Source: Balneolaceae bacterium
GTDB taxonomy: Bacteria > Bacteroidota > Rhodothermia > Balneolales > Balneolaceae
Assembly: GCA_007118525.1 (NCBI GenBank)
Contig: SKRK01000053.1
Coordinates: 1 to 5,760, forward strand
Length of the DNA stretch: 5,760 nucleotides
Direction: 5' to 3'
The first letter of the stretch is position 1, and the number at the start of each line of letters is the position of its first letter. The translations under genes were made by a program, and so were the position numbers. This document shows, one piece after another, positions 1-4,263 of the stretch. Under the pieces are notes generated by a model, which saw only the letters and a list, made by a program, of their open reading frames with translations, searched no databases and was not told the origin of the DNA.

Positions 1-525
1 ATGAAGCTAATGATCATCTATGCCACTACCGAAGGGCACACCAGAACTATTTGTGAATACCTGCGTGATGAAGCCGAAAAAGCGGGACATTCAGTTGCGC
101 TGATTGATTCGACGGTAACACCGCCCGCACCCGGCGAGTATGATGCCGTGATTATTTCCGGATCAATTCATGGAGGAAAGTACCAAAGCGCATTAAAGCA
201 CTATACTCTGGAGCATCGCGAAACACTGAATGGAATGAAGAGTGTGTTTCTATCCGTGAGTTTAACGGCAGCAGCAGATGAGCCGGAGTCGTGGAAAGAG
301 CTCAGGCAACAGACAGAAGATTTTCTGACCGAAACCGGCTGGCAGCCCTTGTTTACAGAGCAGGTTGCCGGAGCACTACTCTATACAAAGTATGATTTCA
401 TGAAACGGTTTTTAATGAGGGTTATCACAAAACGCGCTGGCGGTGATACCGATACCTCTCAGGATTTTGTGTACACCGATTGGAACCAGGTGAGGGGAAT
501 TGTGCAGAAGATTGAACAAGATTAA
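1..525 (+). CDS. hemG: HemG-type protoporphyrinogen oxidase (flavodoxin fold)
   Basis: A 174-residue single-domain flavodoxin-like protein, close to the usual HemG length (about 180). The family uses FMN to oxidise protoporphyrinogen IX to protoporphyrin IX late in haem synthesis, passing electrons to a quinone at the inner membrane. Seen here: the N-terminal FMN phosphate loop TTEGHT (9-14) after the first beta strand, SGSIHGGKY (53-61), a second flavin-loop region SVSLTAAADE (85-94), the HemG-specific insert GALLYTKYDFMKRFLMR (124-140) that separates HemG from plain flavodoxins, and the family tail GGDTDT (147-152) and YTDW (158-161), which match my memory of E. coli HemG closely. The start is at base 1 and fits the family N-terminus, so the gene is probably complete, though no upstream DNA is visible. 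From codon 140 onward the 3' end is duplicated at 1090-1214. A general flavodoxin-domain oxidoreductase is the alternative. Confidence 0.85.
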   Translation: MKLMIIYATTEGHTRTICEYLRDEAEKAGHSVALIDSTVTPPAPGEYDAVIISGSIHGGKYQSALKHYTLEHRETLNGMKSVFLSVSLTAAADEPESWKELRQQTEDFLTETGWQPLFTEQVAGALLYTKYDFMKRFLMRVITKRAGGDTDTSQDFVYTDWNQVRGIVQKIEQD

Positions 526-640
526 CGCCATAAGCCTTGGGAAAAGCAGTGAAATATTTGAGAAGTCAATGGCATTCAATCTCATTTTGAGCCCCACATG
601 TTCGATTCAAGAAATCCCCACAATACCTTAGTACCAGAAC

Positions 641-672
641 TTACAATTACTTTGTCTTCAATGACTTATAAT
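641..672 (+). promoter_or_regulatory. Putative promoter of RNA unit A
   Basis: A consensus TATAAT at 667-672 lies about 44 nt before the first strong helix of the RNA domain and is kept in copy B. No good -35 box is present: TTACAA at 641-646 is 20 bp upstream, and TTTG at 651-654 could be a Bacteroidota-type -33 element but is not kept in copy B. The box lies inside an inverted repeat, GTCTTCAAT (654-662) with ATTGAAGAC (697-705). That repeat could be an operator, or an RNA helix if transcription starts further upstream, for example from TACAAT at 642-647. Position and conservation are seen; promoter function is inferred. Confidence 0.35.
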
Positions 673-715
673 GTTTATAGACAGTTCAGTTGACGTATTG
701 AAGACAAGAGATTGA

Positions 716-819
716 GAGCACAAATGTAAAACGGAACTACGGTGAAGTTTTACAAGAACCGGGAAATTTCCGCCGGCCGTCATGAGCTTCTTCTACCAAA
801 GAACCTTATGATTGTGCTC
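716..819 (+). ncRNA. Unassigned conserved multi-helix RNA domain, copy A
   Basis: A multibranched fold can be drawn by hand. The closing helix is GAGCACAA 716-723 with 812-819 (8 bp, perfect). Inside are helix 2, TGTAAAAC 725-732 with 747-754 (8 bp, loop 733-746), a short CCGG pair 759-762 with 773-776, and helix 4, TCATGAG 780-786 with 805-811, extended by TTCTT 788-792 with 799-803. GAACCGG (756-762) can also pair with CCGGTTC (819-825), giving a possible pseudoknot or switch. Compared with copy B, helix 4 changes G784-U807 to C-G and helix 2 changes U727-A752 to U-G, so pairing is kept. Downstream, 840-856 (GCAGT/ACTGC) and 873-907 form further small hairpins leading into the TPP aptamer. 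I do not recognise the fold as a known riboswitch or ribozyme. It is probably the 5' part of the same transcript as the riboswitch. Confidence 0.6.
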
Positions 820-909
820 CGGTTCCATTTTTTAAATTGGCAGTTTTAAATACTGCAATCAGGATAGTGATGGTGCGTAATATGACATTATGTGATGTTA
901 TTCACACCG

Positions 910-1008
910 AAGCCGCAGTTAGGGGTGTTTCACTTTAAAACGTGAAGCTGAGAGCATACCCTCACAACTTGACCACCGGTAATCCGGTCGTAAGGAAACT
1001 GCAGGCTT
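910..1008 (+). promoter_or_regulatory. TPP riboswitch (THI box) aptamer, copy A
   Basis: All conserved THI-box parts appear in order. P1 is AAGCC/GGCTT plus GCAGTT/AACTGC (910-920 with 997-1008, one bulged A at 1003). P2 is AGGG (921-924) with CCCT (959-962). P3 is GTTTCAC (927-933) with GTGAAGC (942-948), followed by the CTGAGA signature at 948-953 that in this family recognises the pyrimidine. P4 is CTT (968-970) with AAG (992-994), where most family members have CCT/AGG, a compensated change. P5 is ACCG/CGGU with loop GUAAUC (usually AUAAUG), then the CG of the pyrophosphate-binding junction and TAAGGAA in place of the usual TAGGGAA. In the family, TPP binding stabilises P1 and represses thiamine genes. 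Here an intrinsic terminator lies 50 nt downstream, arguing for transcriptional control. No thiamine gene follows, which is odd. The gene controlled, if any, is unknown. Confidence 0.9.
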
Positions 1009-1057
1009 CGACCATTTTAAAACTTAAAAAAATCAAGACAGGTTAAGAGAGAGCAAG

Positions 1058-1090
1058 CCTGGAACCTTAATAGGTTTCGGGTTTTTTTTT
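1058..1090 (+). terminator. Rho-independent terminator of riboswitch A
   Basis: Stem CCTGGAACC (1058-1066) pairs with GGTTTCGGG (1073-1081), 9 bp with G-U wobbles plus a possible T1067-A1072 pair, and is followed by nine T (1082-1090). CAGGCTT (1002-1008), the 3' strand of aptamer P1, can instead pair with AAGCCTG (1055-1061), which includes the 5' arm of the terminator. The two folds exclude each other: TPP bound gives P1 and termination, TPP absent gives the antiterminator and read-through. Pairing is seen; the logic is the standard one for transcription-attenuating TPP riboswitches. Confidence 0.88.
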
Positions 1091-1091
1091 G

Positions 1092-1214
1092 AGGGTTATT
1101 ACAAAACGCGCTGGCGGTGATACCGATACCTCTCAGGATTTTGCGTACACCGACAGGGAACAGTCGAGGAGAATTGTGCGCAAGGTTGAAAAGAGTTTGA
1201 GCCACAATCAATGA
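1092..1214 (+). pseudogene. Truncated hemG 3' end (duplication remnant)
   Basis: Reading from AGG at 1092, 40 codons stay open to TGA at 1212-1214 and repeat the HemG C-terminus: RVITKRAGGDTDTSQDF is identical to hemG residues 140-156, after which the sequence drifts (YTDREQSRRIVRKVEKSLSHNQ against YTDWNQVRGIVQKIEQD in the gene). It has no start codon and none of the flavin-binding N-terminal part, and follows directly on a terminator, so it is not expected to make a working protein. It marks the left edge of the duplicated unit. The first 57 bases differ from hemG at only two positions while the rest is much more diverged. Confidence 0.9.
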
Positions 1215-1315
1215 AAAAAGCAGCGAAATATGTAAGAAGCTCAATGGCATTCAAACCTTCTGTGCTCCACACACGTTCGATTCAAGAAATTCCTACAAGA
1301 CCATAGTTCGAACAC

Positions 1316-1347
1316 TTACAATTGCCTTTACTTCAATGACTTATAAT
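1316..1347 (+). promoter_or_regulatory. Putative promoter of RNA unit B
   Basis: TATAAT at 1342-1347 sits at the same place in the unit as in copy A, with TTACAA (1316-1321) 20 bp upstream and no clear -35 hexamer. The surrounding inverted repeat is kept as CTTCAAT (1331-1337) with ATTGAAG, its outer two pairs being lost relative to copy A. Conservation of the box in a segment that does not code for protein is the main support. Confidence 0.35.
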
Positions 1348-1390
1348 GTTCATAGACAGTTCAGTTGACGTATTGAAGACAAGAGATTGA

Positions 1391-1494
1391 GAGCACAAGT
1401 GTAAAACAAAACTACGGTGAAGTTTTGCAAGAACCGGGAAATTGCCGCCGGCCGTCATCAGCTTCTTATACCAAAGAATCTGATGATTGTGCTC
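1391..1494 (+). ncRNA. Unassigned conserved multi-helix RNA domain, copy B
   Basis: This has the same fold as in copy A: closing helix GAGCACAA 1391-1398 with 1487-1494, helix 2 TGTAAAAC 1400-1407 with GTTTTGCA 1422-1429 (one U-G pair), and helix 4 TCATCAG 1455-1461 with CTGATGA 1480-1486, now fully Watson-Crick. The loop ACTACGGTGAA of helix 2 and the segment AAGAACCGGGAAATT are almost unchanged between copies, so unpaired bases also look constrained. ACCGG (1433-1437) can pair with CCGGT (1494-1498) as the counterpart of the possible pseudoknot. No known family is recognised. Open reading frames across this stretch overlap the helices and look incidental. Confidence 0.58.
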
Positions 1495-1584
1495 CGGTAC
1501 CATATTTAAATAGTCAGTTTAGAATACTGTTCATCAGGATAGTGATAGTGCGTAATATGACACAATGTGATGTTATTCACATCG

Positions 1585-1683
1585 AAGCCGCAGTTAGGGG
1601 TGTTTCACTTTAAAACGTGAGGCTGAGAACAAACCCTTACAACTTGACTACCGGTAATCCGGTCGTAAGGAAACTGTTGGCTT
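1585..1683 (+). promoter_or_regulatory. TPP riboswitch (THI box) aptamer, copy B
   Basis: This is the second complete THI-box aptamer. P1 is AAGCCGCAGTT (1585-1595) with AACTGT-T-GGCTT (1672-1683); the G-C pair of copy A is a G-U here and the bulge is U instead of A. P3 is GTTTCAC with GTGAGGC, where a U-A pair has become U-G. CTGAGA is at 1623-1628, P4 is CTT/AAG, P5 is ACCG/CGGU with loop GUAAUC, and CGTAAGGAA follows. Seven differences separate it from copy A, none of them in the CTGAGA signature or the pyrophosphate-binding segment, so both aptamers look able to bind TPP. The next possible gene on this strand, gltA, starts 531 nt further on; no thiamine synthesis or transport gene is visible. 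Confidence 0.9.
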
Positions 1684-1740
1684 CGACCATTTTTAAAACT
1701 AAAAAAAACAAGACGGTTTAAGAGAGAGAAAGAGAGCAAG

Positions 1741-1771
1741 CCTGAAACCTTAATTGGTTTCGGGTTTTTTT
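1741..1771 (+). terminator. Rho-independent terminator of riboswitch B
   Basis: Stem CCTGAAACC (1741-1749) pairs with GGTTTCGGG (1756-1764), loop TTAATT, then seven T (1765-1771). The G-U pair of terminator A is an A-U pair here, so the stem is maintained. The competing antiterminator is shorter than in copy A: GGCTT (1679-1683) with AAGCC (1738-1742), 5 bp rather than 7, which may make this copy terminate more often at any TPP level. Confidence 0.9.
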
Positions 1772-2214
1772 CTAATTAACTAGACAGCTTCTACTTTTAT
1801 GCAACAGTTAACTGCGATTGGATTTCAATCTATATCAGATCTATAAAACCCTGCCGGTATGCACTTACTGATAATTTCCTTGTTGAGATGATTTAGTGAT
1901 GCAATTTGATTTTTTCAACTCTATATATCACCGAATCACCGTACCTCAAGAGAAGACTATTTCAAAAATCCTGATCTCATTGTCTTCCACTTCTCTTGCT
2001 TTAGAGATTCTCAATTTTCTCAATAAGGTATCATCCATCAAGTAATTCAACACTATGAACTATCCAATTTTGTCTGAAGCTAAACCTTTTAAAAAAATTT
2101 TAAAAACCCTTTCAGAATCTTCTTCAAAAGAGAGACTTTATCCTACATTTACTATTTTATGTTTAATGTCTGCCACATTGTAACCTGAATATCAACCAAT
2201 TTAAGATATCGATT
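1772..2214. other. AT-rich intergenic region before gltA, no confident gene
   Basis: About 440 bp between terminator B and citrate synthase. It presumably holds the gltA promoter, but none is clear: TATGTTTA at 2158-2165 resembles the Bacteroidota -7 element TAnnTTTG with its last base changed, without a good -33 partner. One reading frame on the plus strand is open for 48 codons (ATG 1899 to TAA 2045) and resumes in the same frame for 42 codons (ATG 2055 to TAA 2183). Neither piece resembles a family I know, and neither has a ribosome site; in DNA this AT-rich they may be chance. An imperfect inverted repeat (CAAGAGAAGAC 1947-1957 with 1982-1998, containing a 6-nt bulge) and an A/T-run cluster at 2087-2106 are also present. 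Confidence 0.6.
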
Positions 2215-3498
2215 ATGAAATCCGCAAAACTGATTATTGGAGACGTAACACATGAGCTTAACATTATTGAAGGATCGGAAGGAGAACTCGCCATTGACAT
2301 CACCAATCTTCGCAACGACACGGGTTACATAACATCGGATACCGGTTATAAAAGTACCGGGGCTACCCGCAGTGCCATCACTTTTCTGGATGGTGAAAAG
2401 GGTGTTTTAAGGTATCGGGGTTACCCTATTGAACAGCTGGCTGAACACTCCTCTTTCCTTGAGGTTGCCTACCTGCTAATATACGGTGACCTTCCAACTG
2501 CAGATGAACTGGAATCTTTCACGAATGGCATAACCCGTCATACCCTTATTCATGAAGATATGAAGAAGTTCTATGAGGGCTATCCCGAAAAGGCACACCC
2601 GATGGGAATACTGGCTTCCATGATCAGTGCCCTGTCTACCTTCTACCCTGACGATCACAATACAAACCTGGATCCTGAGAAAGTAGATCTGACCATTAAA
2701 CGCCTTATTGCAAAAAGCGCAACCATAGCGGCGTGGTCGTACAGGAAATCTCAGGGATTCCCTATTATGTACCCTCAAAACCGCCTGAGCTACTGTGCCA
2801 ATTTTCTTCACATGATGTTCGCCCTTCCAACAGAGGAGTATGAGGTTAACCCGGTGGTGGTAAAGGCCCTGAATACACTGCTGATTTTACACGCCGATCA
2901 TGAGCAGAACTGCTCCACTTCAACCGTTCGTATTGCTGGATCGTCACATTCTAGTCTTTATGCGGCCATATCATCCGGTGTATGTGCTCTTTGGGGGCCT
3001 CTGCACGGCGGCGCCAACCAGGAAGTGATCGAGATGCTTGAAAAAATTCAGGCGCAGGGCGGCGATGTTAAGAAGATGGTGGAAAAAGCCAAGGACAAGG
3101 ATAGTGATTTCCGTTTAATGGGTTTTGGACACAGGGTGTATAAAAACTTTGATCCGCGTGCCAAGATTATCAAAAAAGTCAGCGACGAGCTTCTTGACGA
3201 ACTTGGAATCGATGATCCCCTTCTCGAAATCGCTAAATCCCTCGAAGAGGTGGCCCTTAACGACAGCTACTTTGTAGAGCGCAAATTGTACCCAAACGTG
3301 GATTTCTATTCCGGCACTCTCTATCGTGCCATTGGCATTCCAACAGAGATGTTTACCGTGATGTTTGCGCTGGGAAGGCTGCCGGGCTGGATAGCCCAGT
3401 GGAAAGAGATGCGCGATAACAGGGAGCCGATCTCCAGACCGCGCCAGGTGTATGTTGGCCATACCAAACGTGATTATGTGAAGCTGAATAAGCGTTAA
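2215..3498 (+). CDS. gltA: Citrate synthase (GltA, hexameric Gram-negative type)
   Basis: This 427-residue protein, the same length as E. coli GltA, condenses oxaloacetate with acetyl-CoA to citrate as the entry step of the TCA cycle in the cytoplasm. It has the N-terminal beta-rich segment typical of the type II enzyme (residues 1-60), then the all-helical core. Catalytic residues are present: His264 in WGPLHGGAN, His306 in MGFGHRVYK and Asp363 in NVDFYSG. Oxaloacetate ligands are also seen: His229 in LHADHEQN, Arg315 in DPRAK, and the SRPRQVY arginine near 410. In E. coli a reactive Cys206 is linked to NADH inhibition; the aligned residue here is Thr206, so that control may differ (inference). 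The ATG at 2215 fits the family N-terminus. No Shine-Dalgarno precedes it, as is common in Bacteroidota. It stands alone, converging on the stress-protein gene 10 bp downstream. Confidence 0.98.
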   Translation: MKSAKLIIGDVTHELNIIEGSEGELAIDITNLRNDTGYITSDTGYKSTGATRSAITFLDGEKGVLRYRGYPIEQLAEHSSFLEVAYLLIYGDLPTADELESFTNGITRHTLIHEDMKKFYEGYPEKAHPMGILASMISALSTFYPDDHNTNLDPEKVDLTIKRLIAKSATIAAWSYRKSQGFPIMYPQNRLSYCANFLHMMFALPTEEYEVNPVVVKALNTLLILHADHEQNCSTSTVRIAGSSHSSLYAAISSGVCALWGPLHGGANQEVIEMLEKIQAQGGDVKKMVEKAKDKDSDFRLMGFGHRVYKNFDPRAKIIKKVSDELLDELGIDDPLLEIAKSLEEVALNDSYFVERKLYPNVDFYSGTLYRAIGIPTEMFTVMFALGRLPGWIAQWKEMRDNREPISRPRQVYVGHTKRDYVKLNKR

Positions 3499-3510
3499 GT
3501 AACGCTTATT
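3487..3510. terminator. Shared bidirectional terminator-like inverted repeat
   Basis: AATAAGCGTTA (3487-3497) and TAACGCTTATT (3500-3510) form a perfect 11-bp inverted repeat separated by two bases; in RNA the innermost pairs would open to make the loop. It covers the last codons and stop of gltA and touches the stop codon of the convergent universal stress gene (3509-3511). It could end transcription from both sides. The T-run after the stem is short on either strand, so it is weaker than the two riboswitch terminators. Confidence 0.55.
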
Positions 3511-4261
3511 ACAACAGTAAAACAGAGTTGGGGAATCCGGTCAGGTCCACATCAGAGAGCCCCTTTTTGTCACGAATACGCTCCATAATCAATAGTCGTT
3601 TTTTGTCACGGCCCAACTTCTCGGGATTTATTCCATCTAAGTCCTGATGAAGGTCATCAGATTTTTCCGTCGGTATTAATTCAGCTTTACGCTTCAAAAA
3701 TCTTGCCAGGCCGGAAGTCCACTCCATTACCTTCTGTTTTTCGCCTGAACCGGAAGTTTTGACAATACCGGTGATTCTCTCAGGCCAGTCTGAACGGCTA
3801 TTCCAAATCAATACAGGAATTGTGCAGTTTTCGGCTAAAAGCCGGGCGGTTCTTCCGATTTTGGCCCGGCTTCCGTCCGGTTGCCTGTTTCTTCCGATGA
3901 TGATCAGATCTTTACCTTCAGTTGCACCCATCAATTCACGGATTACAGAACCTCGGGCAGAGTGGTATTTGTACTTGATATTCATTTTGCTGCTGTACTT
4001 CACAACCATTCGTTCAAGCAGTGAACTATGGGCTTTTGCCTGTTCCATCATCTTCATTTCATCAAATGGAATCATCTCACCGGAAAAACTGCTGATTTGA
4101 TAGGAAAAACTTAGCCTGCTGGCTTTAAACCAGTCATCATCTTCAATAAAAATAGCCGTAAGTTCAGCACCTGAACTGTAGGCCAATTCCGCAGCAGCTT
4201 GAACTACCGGCTGAGAGCCTGATATTGTGTCAATTGCAATTACAATGGATGATAATTGCAT
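3509..4261 (-). CDS. Universal stress protein-like, second domain degenerate
   Basis: This 250-residue soluble protein has an N-terminal UspA-like alpha/beta domain: strand SIVIAID with the conserved Asp11, helix 17-29, strand ELTAIFIEDD (33-42), a long variable helical insert (43-93), strand near 95-101, then DLIIIGR (118-124) and CTIPVLIW (146-153). The usual ATP motif G-x2-G-x9-G-S/T after this strand is not intact (GRNRQPDGSRAKIG, 123-136), so nucleotide binding is doubtful. Residues 154-250 end in PNSVLLL, like the last strand of a Usp domain, which suggests a shortened and decayed second domain. The family is tied to stress survival without a common biochemical reaction; its partner is unknown. 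The start at 4261 lies 2 bp after the stop of the Lon-like gene, with AAAGG about 9 nt upstream, so the two are probably cotranscribed and translationally coupled. Confidence 0.8.
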   Translation of the reverse strand: MQLSSIVIAIDTISGSQPVVQAAAELAYSSGAELTAIFIEDDDWFKASRLSFSYQISSFSGEMIPFDEMKMMEQAKAHSSLLERMVVKYSSKMNIKYKYHSARGSVIRELMGATEGKDLIIIGRNRQPDGSRAKIGRTARLLAENCTIPVLIWNSRSDWPERITGIVKTSGSGEKQKVMEWTSGLARFLKRKAELIPTEKSDDLHQDLDGINPEKLGRDKKRLLIMERIRDKKGLSDVDLTGFPNSVLLL

Positions 4262-4263
4262 GG

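Larger units (their letters stand above)
416..1089 (+). repeat. Tandem duplication unit, copy A
   Basis: First copy of a roughly 675-bp direct repeat. It starts inside hemG (TGAGGG at 416) and runs through the hemG stop, a spacer, a promoter-like region, an unassigned RNA domain, a TPP riboswitch and its terminator. Landmarks sit at a constant offset from copy B: TATAAT 667/1342, GAGCACAA 716/1391, aptamer start 910/1585, aptamer end 1008/1683 (all 675). Hand alignment gives 11 differences in 156 nt for 673-828 and 7 in 99 nt for the aptamer, about 93% identity each. The hemG 3' end after 472 and the spacer 525-650 are clearly more diverged. No terminal inverted repeats, target duplications or transposase are seen, so this is a plain segmental duplication rather than a mobile element. 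Confidence 0.93.
1090..1771 (+). repeat. Tandem duplication unit, copy B
   Basis: Second copy of the repeat, abutting the T-run of terminator A with no spacer. It carries the hemG 3' remnant, promoter-like box, unassigned RNA domain, TPP riboswitch and terminator in the same order as copy A. The only sizeable length difference is about 8 nt of extra purine repeat (AGAGAGAAAGAGAG-like, 1721-1736) between aptamer and terminator. Because the unit includes part of hemG, the ancestral arrangement was hemG followed by one RNA unit; the second unit arose in place by duplication. Confidence 0.93.

Noticed and set aside
412..597. Minus-strand reading frames at 412-597 and 1017-1250 that resemble each other
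   Set aside because: Their similarity is explained by the duplication: they are the antisense of the hemG 3' end and its remnant.
690..695. TTGACG as a -35 box of the RNA unit
   Set aside because: No -10-like hexamer lies 16-19 bp downstream (the sequence there is TGAGAG-like), so the TATAAT at 667-672 is preferred.
711..830. Cobalamin, SAM, c-di-GMP or glycine riboswitch for the upstream RNA domain
   Set aside because: The conserved core sequences of these classes, as I know them, are not present in the needed order; short resemblances such as CGGTGAA alone are not enough.
1480..1486. CTGATGA as a hammerhead ribozyme core
   Set aside because: Copy A has CTTATGA at this place, the bases are paired in helix 4, and the matching GAAA and cleavage-site elements are not arranged around it.
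1425..1613. 62-codon plus-strand reading frame in copy B
   Set aside because: It overlaps the RNA domain helices and the start of the TPP aptamer, is not kept open in copy A, and has no family resemblance.
416..1771. Mobile element or insertion sequence as source of the repeat
   Set aside because: There is no transposase, terminal inverted repeat or target duplication, and the unit includes part of the neighbouring hemG gene, which fits a local tandem duplication.
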